Part shown: piece after piece, positions 26,599 through 37,358 of the stretch
Numbering within the stretch: the first letter of the stretch is position 1
How the letters are laid out: the number at the start of each line of letters is the position of its first letter
Assembly: GCA_025924715.1 (NCBI GenBank)
Contig: JAICHV010000003.1
Location: 1 to 64,000, forward strand
Source of the DNA: Alphaproteobacteria bacterium
GTDB lineage: Bacteria > Pseudomonadota > Alphaproteobacteria > Micropepsales > Micropepsaceae
Direction: 5' to 3'
Length of the DNA stretch: 64,000 bases
The notes under the pieces: generated by a model
The model's database searches: none
What the model saw: the letters and a program-made list of their open reading frames with translations, nothing else
Told to the model about the DNA's origin: nothing
Position numbers and translations under genes: made by a program

Positions 26599-28775
26599 GC
26601 GGGAGCGGGCCGCGGGTCCTGCACCTGTATCGCCGGTTTCGCCCCGACTTCACCGGGGACGGTATTTATTATGAGCAGTTGATTCCGGCCATGGCGCGAG
26701 ACGGCTCGCGCCACACCATTCTGGTGTTCGAGACCCCCGCCCCGCCGGCCTCCGAAACCCCGCCCCTGGACCTCATCTATCTGGAGGCTGCCCCGGACAG
26801 TCCGTTGACCTTGCTGCGCTGGATCGCCGCCCACCGGCACGATTTCGACATTCTACATATTCATACCCATGTCGATCGCATGTTCCTGGGCTATGCCTTT
26901 GCCCGGCTGGCGGGATGGAAAATCATCTATTCCTCCACCCTGGCGGATCGGATCGACGAACTGGTGGCTACTTATCGCCCGATCTACCGGCCGATCGTGC
27001 GGCACTTGTTCGGATTGATCGATGTCTTTGTGGGGATTTCGCCGCGCCTGTTTTCCGGCGATACGCTTCCCGCACCGCGCGTCCGGCTGATCCCGCAAGG
27101 TGTCCGCCGGCAAGACGCCGCCATGGCCGCCGCGCGCGATCAGACGCGCCGCGCGCTTGGAATCGGCGATGACGAGGTCGTGCTGCTGTATGTCGGCTCG
27201 GTCTGTGTGCGCAAAGGCGTCCATCACGTGGTGGAGAATTTCGTCCAACAATCGGCCGAGCAGCATAACCTTCGCCTCATTCTTCTCGGACCGGTGTTGG
27301 AACGCGACTATGGCGATCAGACCATGCGGATCGCCGAGGAGGCCGGTCTGGCCGACCGGCTTACCCATATTCCCTTCGACCCCGCCCCCGACCGGCTCTA
27401 TGCCGCGGCCGATATCTTCCTGTTCGCCTCCACCGAAGAAGGGTTCGGCAATGTCCTGCTGGAAGCGATGAGCCATGGCTTGCCGGTCGTATCGCGTTAT
27501 CTCGCAGGCGTGACGGATGCCTTTATCGAGCATGACCACAATGGCTTTCTGTTCTCCCGCCCCGAAGCGTTCCACGATCTCACCCGGGCCTTGATTCTGG
27601 ATCCGGCTCTCAGGGGGCGGGTGGGAACGGCGGCGCAGGCCACTGTTGCCGAACATTACCGCCTGGACGGGATCGCCACCCGCTATTGCGCGCTTTATCG
27701 CGAGCTCGGGGGCGCCAAAGCACCCACCGAAGGGGGGACTGCCGCGGCCCGCGTGATGCGGCAGGCCGATGATTTCGCGCGCCGGCCGGTGCATTATCGG
27801 CCCGACCGCCCGACCTTGTTTGTGGTGATCGACACCGAGTCGGAATTTGACTGGTCCAAAGGGGTCTCCGCCGATTTCGGCAGAGTCCGTTCGATCGAAA
27901 AACTGCACAGCGTGCAGTCGGTCTTCGAGAAATTCGCGATCACGCCCTGCTATGTCGTCGATTATCCGGTCGCCACCGGCAAAACCAGCGCCACGATCAT
28001 GCGCCAAATGGCGGGCCGCGGCGCCGAAATCGGCGCGCATCTGCAACCTTGGACCACCCCGCCATTCCTGGAACCGGTCGGCGACCGCCATGCCTTTCCG
28101 GGGAATCTGCCGCTTTGGCTGCAGCGACAGAAATTGCTGCGCTTGGGCGAAGCCATTGAGTCCGGCATCGGCGTGCGGCCCCTGGTGTTCAAAGCGGGAC
28201 GCTATGGCATCGGCGCCGCCACCCTGACGCTTTTGGAAGAGCTCGGTTATAATGTCGATCTCAGCGTCGCGCCGGGCTTCGATTATAGCCGCGAACAAGG
28301 TCCGGATTTCCGCGGCTTCGGCGCCGAACTGTCCTGGTTCGGCCAAGAACGTCCGATGCTGGAAATACCCACCACCAGCGGCTTCGCCGGCTTGCTGCGC
28401 AAGGGCGGCCCGCGTCTCTGGAAGATGCTGGAACATGCGGGGCTGCGCCAAATGCATGCGCGCGGGGCGCTGGACCGCGCCGGCCTGTTTTCCCGAATTC
28501 GCCTTTCTCCCGAAGGCTACAGCCTGGCCCAGATGAAGCGGCTGACCACGGAGTTGATCAAGAGCGGCCAGTTGTTCCTCACCTTGAGCTTTCACAGTTC
28601 GTCGCTGCAGCCGGGTTACACTCCTTATTGCCGCACCGCCAAAGATGTCGAGGCCCTGGTGGCAAGGATCGCTGCCTATTTGGAATTCTTCACCCGGGAT
28701 CTGAACGGGGCAAGCGCCAGCCCCCTCGCCATGCATCGCTTCCTGGTCGAGCGCGAACAGGCACCCCTGCCGTGA
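26595..28775 (+). CDS. Fusion of GT4 glycosyltransferase and polysaccharide deacetylase/WalW-like domain
   Basis: GTG start at 26595 overlapping upstream TGA; N-terminal VLHLYRRFRPDFTGDGIYYEQLIPAM...FLFASTEEGFGNVLLEAMSHGLPVVSRYLAGVTD; C-terminal RPTLFVVIDTESEFDWSKG...RGAEIGAHLQPW...FKAGRYGIGAATLTLLEELGYNVDLSV. Confidence 0.85.
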   Translation: MSGSGPRVLHLYRRFRPDFTGDGIYYEQLIPAMARDGSRHTILVFETPAPPASETPPLDLIYLEAAPDSPLTLLRWIAAHRHDFDILHIHTHVDRMFLGYAFARLAGWKIIYSSTLADRIDELVATYRPIYRPIVRHLFGLIDVFVGISPRLFSGDTLPAPRVRLIPQGVRRQDAAMAAARDQTRRALGIGDDEVVLLYVGSVCVRKGVHHVVENFVQQSAEQHNLRLILLGPVLERDYGDQTMRIAEEAGLADRLTHIPFDPAPDRLYAAADIFLFASTEEGFGNVLLEAMSHGLPVVSRYLAGVTDAFIEHDHNGFLFSRPEAFHDLTRALILDPALRGRVGTAAQATVAEHYRLDGIATRYCALYRELGGAKAPTEGGTAAARVMRQADDFARRPVHYRPDRPTLFVVIDTESEFDWSKGVSADFGRVRSIEKLHSVQSVFEKFAITPCYVVDYPVATGKTSATIMRQMAGRGAEIGAHLQPWTTPPFLEPVGDRHAFPGNLPLWLQRQKLLRLGEAIESGIGVRPLVFKAGRYGIGAATLTLLEELGYNVDLSVAPGFDYSREQGPDFRGFGAELSWFGQERPMLEIPTTSGFAGLLRKGGPRLWKMLEHAGLRQMHARGALDRAGLFSRIRLSPEGYSLAQMKRLTTELIKSGQLFLTLSFHSSSLQPGYTPYCRTAKDVEALVARIAAYLEFFTRDLNGASASPLAMHRFLVEREQAPLP

Positions 28776-29980
28776 GCGCCACGCCCCTTTCGGTCCTGAC
28801 CTTCACGACGCTCTTTCCCAATCCGGCGCGGCCTTCGCACGGCATCTTCGTCGCCAACCGGCTGGACAAATTGGTGGCCAGCGGCCAGGTGCACGCCCAT
28901 GTGATCGCACCCGTGCCCTGGCGCCCCGGCTTCCTCGATGATCCGCAGTTGGGGAGGCTGGACCAGGTTCCCCTGCGCCGCCGGCACCGCGACTTGGCGG
29001 TGGAGCATCCGCGCTATGCGGTGATCCCCAAAATCGGCATGAGACTGGCGCCCACGCTTCTCTATCGCGCCGCCCGCCGGTCCTTGGAAGGCTTGCTGCG
29101 CGCGGGCCATCGCTTCGACCTGATCGATGCCCATTATTTTTATCCCGACGGCGTCGCCGCGGTCAGGCTGGCCCAGGATTTCGGTCTGCCCGTGGTGGTG
29201 ACCGCACGCGGGACCGACCTGAATCTTATTCCGCGTTATGCCGGTCCGCGGCGCCAGATCATTTGGGCGGCACGCAATGCTAGTGGCCTGGTAACGGTAT
29301 GCGAAGCCTTGAAAACCGAGTTGGTCAAATTGGGAATCCCACCCGAGCGGGTGACCGTGCTGCGCAATGGCGTGGACCTTGCGCGCTTTCACCCTCTGGA
29401 CCGCGATGCCGCGCGCCGGCAGCTTGGGCTGCGCCGCCGCACGCTGTTGTCGGTGGGGCATCTGATCGAGCGCAAAGGCCATCATCACATTATCGAAGCC
29501 CTGGCGCGCCTGCCCGATACCGATCTTTTGATCGCCGGACAGGGGCCGCAGGCGGAAGACTTGGCCAAGCTGGCGCTCCAGCACCATGTGAGCGACCGCG
29601 TCCGCTTCCTGGGAACTTTGGATCCGCAGCGCCTGCGCGAAGCCTATAATGCCGCCGATGCGCTGGTGCTGGCGTCCAGCCGCGAAGGCTGGGCCAATGT
29701 GCTGCTGGAATCCATGGCCTGCGGCACGCCGGTGGTCGCCTCCGCCGTGTGGGGCACACCGGAAGTGGTGGCCGGCCCGGCGGCCGGCGTGCTGATGCGA
29801 AGCCTGGACGCGCAGGGAGTCGCCGAAGCGGTGGAGCGTTTATTTTCGCAATTGCCGCAGCGGGAAGAGACCCGGCGCTATGCGGAAGCTTTCGATTGGG
29901 AGCCCACCACCGCGGGCCAGCTCGCGCTGTTCGGCCGCGTGGTGGCGCAATATCGCGATCAGCCCAGCAGGGCCGCGTAA
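28772..29980 (+). CDS. Glycosyltransferase family 4
   Basis: GTG start (VSATPLSVLTFTTLFPNPARPSHGIFVANRL); VTVLRNGVDLARFHPLDR, LLSVGHLIERKGHHHIIEAL, ADALVLASSREGWANVLLESMACGTPVVAS. Confidence 0.9.
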   Translation: MSATPLSVLTFTTLFPNPARPSHGIFVANRLDKLVASGQVHAHVIAPVPWRPGFLDDPQLGRLDQVPLRRRHRDLAVEHPRYAVIPKIGMRLAPTLLYRAARRSLEGLLRAGHRFDLIDAHYFYPDGVAAVRLAQDFGLPVVVTARGTDLNLIPRYAGPRRQIIWAARNASGLVTVCEALKTELVKLGIPPERVTVLRNGVDLARFHPLDRDAARRQLGLRRRTLLSVGHLIERKGHHHIIEALARLPDTDLLIAGQGPQAEDLAKLALQHHVSDRVRFLGTLDPQRLREAYNAADALVLASSREGWANVLLESMACGTPVVASAVWGTPEVVAGPAAGVLMRSLDAQGVAEAVERLFSQLPQREETRRYAEAFDWEPTTAGQLALFGRVVAQYRDQPSRAA

Positions 29981-31077
29981 TCGCGCAGCATCTGCGCCAA
30001 ATCGAACTTTTGAAAAGCCAGCGCCTGATTGGCATGCCCCAGCTCCGCCCGTAGTGAAGAGGACTGCGCCAAAGTCGCAAGGGCCCGCCGGAACGCCTCT
30101 TCATCATCCGGCGCAATGGACGCGAAGGCGGAATTTTCCGGCGCCACCATATGGGGCACATCGCCCACCGCGAAAGAAACCACTGGCAGACCGGAGGCCA
30201 TGGCTTCCAATACGCTAAGCGGCATTTGTTCGGTGTCCGAGGAAAGGGCGAAGACGTCGAACCGGGCCAGTTCCAATTCCGGCGCCGAACAACTGCCGGT
30301 GAAACGGATCGCCGAGGCCATGGGGCTGCGGGCCGCGGCCTGTTCCAGCGCGCCGCGTTCCGGCCCCTCGCCCACGATCACCAATTTCAACGGCACCGCG
30401 CTTTGCCCCACCACCTGCGTGAAGGCCTCGATTAGACGCGCCAGATTTTTTTCGCGCCGAAGGGTCGCTACCGTACCGATCGTGACCTCCCCGGTTTGGC
30501 CGCGCGCGGTCGGCACTGCGGCGAACCGCGCGCAGTCCACGCCATTGGGAATGTAGCGCAACCCCCGCGGGGGCAACCGCCACGCCTGCAGCGCGATATT
30601 TTCCAGGTTGCGCGAGGGAACCACCACGACGCAGCCGCCCCGCAAGGCAAACCTGCGGGTCAACGCCCGGCGCGGCAATTGACGGTGTCGCTCCTCCGGG
30701 CCGAAGCCGTCTTCAATATGAACATGGCGGGCCACCGGTCCGAAACGATTCGCCAGACACCAGTCCATCGCGCCCCAGTTATAGGTCAACAGCACGTCGG
30801 GCTCGAGCTCACGCAGCAAGGCGCGGATGCGGCGCCATCCCGAAATGCCGGACTGCTTTGGGATCTGCGGGGTCAAGATGCGGACCGGAACTTCCGCGGG
30901 CAGGTGGCGCGCCATCTCGCAGTTCCCATCCAGCGCGATAATGGTGTGGCGATATCGTTCCGGCGCCGAGCGCACAATTTGCCCCAGGCGAATCTGGGAA
31001 CCGCCAACCGCGAAGGTTGGAAAAATATGCGCGAGGTGCGGCCGCGCCGACGAGTTGTAAATGGCGTTTCCAAACAT
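29959..31077 (-). CDS. XrtA/PEP-CTERM-type GT4 glycosyltransferase
   Basis: HLAHIFPTFAVGGSQIRLGQIVRS, YIPNGVDCARFAAVP, GTVATLRREKNLARLIEAF, FALSSDTEQMPLSVLEAMASGLPVVSFAVGDVPHMV; start MFGNAIYN at 31077 inferred. Confidence 0.85.
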   Translation of the reverse strand: MFGNAIYNSSARPHLAHIFPTFAVGGSQIRLGQIVRSAPERYRHTIIALDGNCEMARHLPAEVPVRILTPQIPKQSGISGWRRIRALLRELEPDVLLTYNWGAMDWCLANRFGPVARHVHIEDGFGPEERHRQLPRRALTRRFALRGGCVVVVPSRNLENIALQAWRLPPRGLRYIPNGVDCARFAAVPTARGQTGEVTIGTVATLRREKNLARLIEAFTQVVGQSAVPLKLVIVGEGPERGALEQAAARSPMASAIRFTGSCSAPELELARFDVFALSSDTEQMPLSVLEAMASGLPVVSFAVGDVPHMVAPENSAFASIAPDDEEAFRRALATLAQSSSLRAELGHANQALAFQKFDLAQMLRDYAALLG

Positions 31078-31181
31078 CCAGTGTACTGACAATGATTCTT
31101 GCAGTTTCAACGCGCGAGTGGAACAGAACGCATCAACAAGCATTCCGATAGCAGAGATTTTCTTCTGCATTTTAGACTGGG

Positions 31182-33200
31182 ATGGGCTTGTCTTTTCGAA
31201 CCCTCGATTTCGCGGTGGTCGCGCTCGCCTATGGCGTGTTGGCCTTGGCCCTCTGGCGCAAGGGGCGCCGGAGCCTGCATACCGTTGCCCTGCTCGGCGC
31301 CATAACGCTCACTTCGGTCTGGGCTGTCTTGCAAATCGGCGAGCCCCCGCTTTGGTTGCAGCGGATCTCGCCCTCCCTGCGGGATGCCGGCTGGATTTTC
31401 CTGCTGCTGGTCCTGATCCGGTCCGCCGCTTCGACCCAGAAACTTTGGCGCGGGCTGGCCGTGGCCGGTCTGGTGGTGATCGCCACCGATGCGGTGTTCA
31501 ACCTGGTTCCCGTCGAAATCGCCACCGGCGCGGGGCTGCGGCTGAATTCCGCCTTCACCCGCATAGCGGCCGGGGCCCTGGGCTTGGTGCTGGTGGAAAA
31601 CCTGCTGCGCAACGCCACCCGGGACCAACTTTGGGGACTGAAGCTACTGGGGATCGGCCTGGGCCTCAGCTTCGCCTTTAATCTCTTCGTCGAAATCCCG
31701 CCTTTGTTCGGCAACACCCAGCTGGGGAGCTTGGCGCTGGCACAACCACTGATCTATGTGGCGGTGTTGCCGCTTTTGGCAGTGGCGGCGATCCGGATAC
31801 CCAGCATGTCGCTCAAGCTGCACTCGTCGCGGCGCGTGGTATTTCATACCGCGACCTTGGCCGCCACCGGCGTGCTGCTGGAATCCGCGGCGCTCGCCGC
31901 CTTCTATGTCCGCAACTATGGGGGCACCATCGGCACCGTGCTGGCGCTGGTATTGGTTTTTTCCTGCTTGGCGGGGGTTCTGACCGCGGCCGCTTCCGGC
32001 ACCTTCCGCTCGCGCGTCCAGCGCTTCATCAGCGAAAATTTCTTCAGCTACAAATATGATTATCGGGCGGAATGGCAGCGTTTCATCCGTTCCCTGTCGG
32101 CCCAGGACGACGACAGCGTGTCGTTGCAGGTCTTGCGCACGCTGGCGGATTTGCTGGATTGCCCCGGCGGCTTGCTGCTGGTCTGGCGCGAAAATTGGGG
32201 CCGATACATGCCCGGCGCGCAATGGGGAGTCGAGGCGGACCCGGTGCCGATCGAGCCCAATGATGCGATGCTCGAACCCTTCCGCGACGAAGCCAAGGGT
32301 TTTTTGGAACTGGGAAATGACAGCGCGGGGCCGGCCGCCGCGGCATGGCGGCGCCATCATGGCTTTGGCTGGCTGGCGGTGCCCCTTCACTATCGCCACC
32401 AGCTGGTGGGTATCGCGGTGCTGCCTGCGCCGCGGGCCAAGCGCCGGCTGGACTGGGAAGATTGCAATCTGATCTCGCTGGCCGCGGCTCAGCTGGCGAT
32501 TTATCTGGTGCATGACGACACCGCCAAGGCCCTTGCCGATGCCAAGCTGATGGAAGAATTCAATCGCCGCACCGCCTTCATCGTGCACGACATGAAAAAC
32601 GCGATCGGGCAGCTCAGTTTGGTGGCGCAGAATGCCGCGCGTTTCGGCGAAGACCCCCGCTTCCGGGAGGACATGGTGGTCTCGATCCGCCGGTCGGTGG
32701 AACAGCTTCAGGAATTGCTGGCCCGCCTGCGCGGCAAACCCGCACCGGGGCCCCAGGCGGCCCGGATGGATCTTTATGTGTGGCTCGCAGATTTCGTGAA
32801 GGAAAAGAAAAACCTTGGCCTGCCGGTTTCGTTCCAGGCGCAGCCCTGCGATGTCGCGGCAACGGAAATCGATCAGGCGGCGCTGCGCAATGTCCTCAAT
32901 CATGTGGTCGACAATGCGCTGGAAGCGGCGCCGGGATGCGAAGTCGAAATCGGGTTGGACAAGCAGGGCGCGGCCTATCGCATCTCGGTCCAGGACAAGG
33001 GCAAGGGCATGGCGCCCACCTATCTCAGCGACGAATTGTTTCGTCCGCTGCGCAGCACCAAGTCCGGCGGCTTCGGCATCGGCGCCTTCCAGGCCCGCCA
33101 GACGATGCGCGAACTTGACGGTGATCTGCAGGTGTCAAGCAAGCTGGGACGCGGAACCACTGTGCAGTTGACGGTACCCCAACGCGACACTCTGCCATGA
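31182..33200 (+). CDS. prsK: XrtA/PEP-CTERM system histidine kinase PrsK
   Basis: 672 aa; N-terminal multi-TM, GAF-like middle, FIVHDMKNAIGQLSLVAQNAARF H-box, NVLNHVVDNALEAAP and GKGMAPTYLSDELFRPLRSTKSGGFGIGAFQARQ. Confidence 0.93.
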   Translation: MGLSFRTLDFAVVALAYGVLALALWRKGRRSLHTVALLGAITLTSVWAVLQIGEPPLWLQRISPSLRDAGWIFLLLVLIRSAASTQKLWRGLAVAGLVVIATDAVFNLVPVEIATGAGLRLNSAFTRIAAGALGLVLVENLLRNATRDQLWGLKLLGIGLGLSFAFNLFVEIPPLFGNTQLGSLALAQPLIYVAVLPLLAVAAIRIPSMSLKLHSSRRVVFHTATLAATGVLLESAALAAFYVRNYGGTIGTVLALVLVFSCLAGVLTAAASGTFRSRVQRFISENFFSYKYDYRAEWQRFIRSLSAQDDDSVSLQVLRTLADLLDCPGGLLLVWRENWGRYMPGAQWGVEADPVPIEPNDAMLEPFRDEAKGFLELGNDSAGPAAAAWRRHHGFGWLAVPLHYRHQLVGIAVLPAPRAKRRLDWEDCNLISLAAAQLAIYLVHDDTAKALADAKLMEEFNRRTAFIVHDMKNAIGQLSLVAQNAARFGEDPRFREDMVVSIRRSVEQLQELLARLRGKPAPGPQAARMDLYVWLADFVKEKKNLGLPVSFQAQPCDVAATEIDQAALRNVLNHVVDNALEAAPGCEVEIGLDKQGAAYRISVQDKGKGMAPTYLSDELFRPLRSTKSGGFGIGAFQARQTMRELDGDLQVSSKLGRGTTVQLTVPQRDTLP

Positions 33201-34561
33201 TGGAACAAAAAACAGTGGTCGAACCAAAAAGCATTCTTCTGGTCGAAGACGATGACGGGCTGCGGCGGCAACTGGAATGGGCCCTGGCGCCGCGCCCCGT
33301 CCTGGCCTGCGCCAACCGCGTCGAGGCGATGAAGCGATTTCGTCTGGCGGAGAATTGCCATATCGCGATCATCGATCTGGGCCTGCCGCCGGACCGCGAT
33401 GGCGCCGGCGAAGGCCTGGCGCTGTTGTCCGAGATTCTGGCCTGCGAACCGCGCGCCAAGGTGATCGTGGTCAGCGGCAATGACGACCGCGCCAATGCGG
33501 TAAAGGCCGCCGGTCTGGGCGCTTTCGATTTCATCGCCAAGCCGGTCGATGTCGACCTTCTCACCCTGATCGTCACCCGGGCCGAACGCATGCATGCCCT
33601 GGAAGAAGAAAATTTCGTGCTGCGCGAATATACCAAATCGGCCACCCCCGGCATGATCTGCCGCTCGCCCCAGATGCTCGAGGTACAGCGCATGATCGAG
33701 CGGCTCGGCCCGCGCGAGGTCAGCGTGTTGATCCAGGGTGAAAGCGGCACCGGCAAGGAAGTGGTGGCCCGGCTGCTGCATCAATCCTCGCCCCGCCGCA
33801 ACGAGAAATTCATCGCCATCAATTGCGCCTCTATCCCGGAAAATCTTCTGGAAAGCGAATTGTTCGGCCATGAGCGGGGGGCCTTTACCGGCGCCTTTAA
33901 GCAAACACCGGGCAAATTCGAGCTTGCCAACAACGGCACCCTGTTCCTGGACGAAATCGGCGACATGCCGCTGCTGCTTCAGGCCAAGCTTCTGCGCTTC
34001 CTGCAAAGCCGCGAAATGGAGCGGGTGGGCGGACGGGCCACCATCCGTATCAATGTCCGCGTGATTTCGGCCACCAATCAAAGACTGGAGCAGCTGGTCG
34101 CCGAGCAGCGCTTCCGCGAGGACCTTTACTACCGCCTGAACGAGGTCTGCATCAGCCTTCCGCCGCTGCATATGCGCGAAGGCGATCAGACCATCCTGGC
34201 CCATCATTTCCTCAATCTCTGCAACAAAGCCAATGGACGGGCCATCCGCGGCTTCTCGCCCGACGCCTTGGCGGCCATTGCGTCGCATTCCTGGCCCGGC
34301 AATGTGCGCGAATTGGAAAACCGCGTGAAACGCGCGGTGGTGATGGCCGATGGGGCGCTGATTACCGCCGCCGATCTGGATCTTCCGGGCGGCAAACAGC
34401 AAACCCGCAGTCTCAATCTGAGAGCGGAAACCGAGAAACTCGAACGCATGCTGCTGGAGGAAGCCCTGGCCATTTCCGGCGGCAATATTTCGCAGGCGGC
34501 CAAGTTGATGGGAGTGAGCAGACCCTATGTCTATAATCTCAAACGCCAAGCGCAAATCTGA
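33197..34561 (+). CDS. prsR: Sigma-54-dependent response regulator PrsR
   Basis: Receiver [22 protein letters not shown]+ [49 protein letters not shown]-terminal [27 protein letters not shown]. Confidence 0.95.
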   Translation: MMEQKTVVEPKSILLVEDDDGLRRQLEWALAPRPVLACANRVEAMKRFRLAENCHIAIIDLGLPPDRDGAGEGLALLSEILACEPRAKVIVVSGNDDRANAVKAAGLGAFDFIAKPVDVDLLTLIVTRAERMHALEEENFVLREYTKSATPGMICRSPQMLEVQRMIERLGPREVSVLIQGESGTGKEVVARLLHQSSPRRNEKFIAINCASIPENLLESELFGHERGAFTGAFKQTPGKFELANNGTLFLDEIGDMPLLLQAKLLRFLQSREMERVGGRATIRINVRVISATNQRLEQLVAEQRFREDLYYRLNEVCISLPPLHMREGDQTILAHHFLNLCNKANGRAIRGFSPDALAAIASHSWPGNVRELENRVKRAVVMADGALITAADLDLPGGKQQTRSLNLRAETEKLERMLLEEALAISGGNISQAAKLMGVSRPYVYNLKRQAQI

Positions 34562-34562
34562 C

Positions 34563-37358
34563 ATGCCGCAATTCACCACTAGCACCGGCGCGGGCTGGCG
34601 AAAATCGCTTCTGCTGTCGCTGCTGCTGAGCGGCTTTTGCGTCGCACAGGCGCAGGCTGCTAAAAGCCTTCCGCCGCAATCGGGCGAAGTGCAGTCCCTG
34701 ATGAAACGCGCCGCCGATGCGGTGCGCGCCGGTGATTTGCGGGTCGCCGTCCTGCTGCTGAAAAATGCCGCCGCGGCGGCGCCCCAGGATGGACGGGTCG
34801 GCGCCGAGCTGGGAACCGTTCTGGTGATGCAAGGCGAAATGCCGGAGGCGGAGCGGGTGTTGCGCGATGCGCGCGCCCATGGCGCGCCGGACACCATGGC
34901 GCTGCCGCCGCTGTTCCAGGCGATGTTGTCCCGGCAGGAGGCGCAAGCCCTGCTCGATCAGTTCCCCGAACCCGGTGCCCAAGATAAGTCCGAACTGGCG
35001 TCGGATATCTGGCGGGCGCGGGCGCTTGCCCATTTTTCGACCGGCAATGCCGACGCAGCGCATAGCGAGATCGACAAGGCCTTGGCGCTTCGCCGCACGG
35101 CGCCCTTGCTGCTCGACAAGGCGCAGTTCGCGCTGGCCGCCGGCGACCGCGATCAAGCCACGGCCTATACCGATCAGGCGCTGAAAATGGCGCCCAAGGA
35201 TCTCAACGCCCTGATCACCAAGATCGGCTTGCTGGAAGCCAAAGGCGACTATGCCGCGGCCTCGGCCTATGCCGATCGCATGGTCGGCGCCGCGCCCAAC
35301 AGTCCCCTGCCGCGCATCCTGCGGATCGAGGTGCTGGGCCAGCTTCACCGCGATCTACCGGCCAAGAGCGATATCGACTGGTTGCTGCAACGCTCCCCGA
35401 ACTTGCCGATCGCGCTTTATGACCGGGCGATGCTGCGCCTGCGGGCGGGCGATATCAAAGGCGCCTGGGAAGTGGCTCAAGCCCTGCCGCCGGAATTCCT
35501 TCACACCATGCCGCAATTCGGCGTCCAGGTGGCGGCGATCGCGGAGGCTTCCGGCAATCGTCAGATCGCGGAAGCCGACCTGGAATCGGCGATTTCCTAT
35601 TTCCCCAAATATGAAGAGAGCCGCGTCCGCCTGGCCAGGATGCGGCTGGCCGACAAGAATCCGCAAAGCGCGCTTACTTTGCTGGATCCGATCAAAGCCA
35701 GCGCGGACCGGCGCGTGTCCATACTGATGGCGCAGGCCTATACAGCCACGGGCCAGACCGCCCAGGCAAAGGCGCTGCTTTCCAAGAACAAGGGCTCGCA
35801 GAGCAGTCCCGACTTGGTGCCGGTGTTAGCCCTGTTCCAATCGGGCAAGACCGAACAGGGCATCGCCCAGCTTGCGGCCATGCACCAGAAGGAGCCCAAA
35901 CGCGCCGATATCATGGGCCCACTGGTGGGCTTCCTGATTCAGAACGGGCGCGCGTCCGACGCCGCCCAAGCCGTTGGCAGCTTCGAAAAGGCGGGCGGCG
36001 ACGCCGCCATGACGGCTTTTTACCGGGGACAGGTTTTGGCGGCAAAGGGCGATTTCGATGGCGCGCAAGCGGCGCTGAGCACCACCCTGAAGCTGCGTCC
36101 GTCATTTCCGGCCGCGCTTTATTATCACGCCCAGTTGGCAGCCCTTCGCGGAGATTTCTCCGCTGCCAATAGCGATCTTGACGCGATGCTGCGGCTCGAT
36201 CCTTCCGATACCCAGGCACTGGGCAAGAAAGCGCAACTTGCGGCGCATGCCGGCCGCGACGCCGAAGCGGAAGCGCTGTATCAGCGCGCCGTGACGGGCG
36301 CGCCGGCCGATCCGGGGGCGCGCCTGGCCTTGGCGGATTTCTACTTGTCCCACCGCCAATATGCCAAGGCCGAGGCGGCGGCTGCGCCGCTGGCCGCGGC
36401 CCATAATGCGGCGGCGTTGTCCCTGGTCATTCGCAGCCAGGCCACGCGCGGCGATCTGGGTGCCGCAACCCGCAGTGCCAGGGCGCTCGCCGCCGCCTAT
36501 CCCAAATCGGCCGAGGCCCAGGTGACTTTGGCCGCGGTGTTGGAGACCGCCAAGAATACCAACGAAGCCGCCGCGGCCTATGCCCAGGCCATGCGCGATG
36601 ACCCCGGTCAGATCGCCGCCTATCGCGGCGCGATCCGCATTTCGCTGGCCGCGGGCAAAACCGACAAGGCGATCGAAATGGCGCGCGCTTTCGCCAAGAG
36701 CCATGGCGGCCCTGCCGCCAGCAAGCTTGTCGCCGATACTTTGGCGGCCGCCAAGCAGCCCGATGCGGCAAAAAAGGAACTGGCCTCCAGCCTGGCGCGG
36801 CAGCCCGACAGCGGCTTGGTACTGGCGCTGGCCGATCTTGAGGCCAAGTCAGACCGTAACGCCGGCAAGCGCCGGCTCTCCGACTGGGTCGAGAAACATC
36901 CCGAGGACACCGGCGTCACCAGCCAATATGCCACCATGCTGATTACCGATGGCGATATGGCGGGCGCGCGCGGTCAGTTGGAAAAACTGGTGCAGCGCGA
37001 GCCCTATAACGCATCGGCCCTCAACGATCTGGCCTGGAGCCTGCAGAAGACCGATCTGACCCGCGCCGTGGCCCTGGCGAGCAAAGCGGCACGGCTCTCT
37101 CCGGGCTCGGCGGAGATTTTGGACACAATGGGTTGGCTGAAATGGCAGCAGCATGACCGCAAGGGTGCGCTCGATGCCTTGCGCCAAGCCCATAGCCTCA
37201 AGCCCAATGAACCGGAAATCGGCTATCACTTCGCGGTGGCGCTGGATGGTTCGGGTGACCGGCAGGGTGCGCGCCAGGCTTTGCAGCCGATCCTCAATTC
37301 CAATGTGCACTTCGAGAGCCAGGCTGACGCCCGCAAGCTCGCCAGCAGTTGGCGCTGA
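34563..37358 (+). CDS. prsT: PEP-CTERM system TPR-repeat protein PrsT
   Basis: About 930 aa TPR repeats after signal peptide (MPQFTTSTGAGWRKSLLLSLLLSGFCVAQAQA); directly downstream of prsR. Confidence 0.88.
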   Translation: MPQFTTSTGAGWRKSLLLSLLLSGFCVAQAQAAKSLPPQSGEVQSLMKRAADAVRAGDLRVAVLLLKNAAAAAPQDGRVGAELGTVLVMQGEMPEAERVLRDARAHGAPDTMALPPLFQAMLSRQEAQALLDQFPEPGAQDKSELASDIWRARALAHFSTGNADAAHSEIDKALALRRTAPLLLDKAQFALAAGDRDQATAYTDQALKMAPKDLNALITKIGLLEAKGDYAAASAYADRMVGAAPNSPLPRILRIEVLGQLHRDLPAKSDIDWLLQRSPNLPIALYDRAMLRLRAGDIKGAWEVAQALPPEFLHTMPQFGVQVAAIAEASGNRQIAEADLESAISYFPKYEESRVRLARMRLADKNPQSALTLLDPIKASADRRVSILMAQAYTATGQTAQAKALLSKNKGSQSSPDLVPVLALFQSGKTEQGIAQLAAMHQKEPKRADIMGPLVGFLIQNGRASDAAQAVGSFEKAGGDAAMTAFYRGQVLAAKGDFDGAQAALSTTLKLRPSFPAALYYHAQLAALRGDFSAANSDLDAMLRLDPSDTQALGKKAQLAAHAGRDAEAEALYQRAVTGAPADPGARLALADFYLSHRQYAKAEAAAAPLAAAHNAAALSLVIRSQATRGDLGAATRSARALAAAYPKSAEAQVTLAAVLETAKNTNEAAAAYAQAMRDDPGQIAAYRGAIRISLAAGKTDKAIEMARAFAKSHGGPAASKLVADTLAAAKQPDAAKKELASSLARQPDSGLVLALADLEAKSDRNAGKRRLSDWVEKHPEDTGVTSQYATMLITDGDMAGARGQLEKLVQREPYNASALNDLAWSLQKTDLTRAVALASKAARLSPGSAEILDTMGWLKWQQHDRKGALDALRQAHSLKPNEPEIGYHFAVALDGSGDRQGARQALQPILNSNVHFESQADARKLASSWR

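Noticed and set aside
26853-28736. 627-aa minus-strand ORF
   Set aside because: Antisense shadow of the GT4-deacetylase fusion; sequence has no recognisable domain and GC-rich codon bias produces long opposite-strand frames.
33020-34897. 625-aa minus-strand ORF
   Set aside because: Antisense to prsR/prsT, which carry complete conserved motifs; low-complexity His/Gln/Gly-rich shadow translation.
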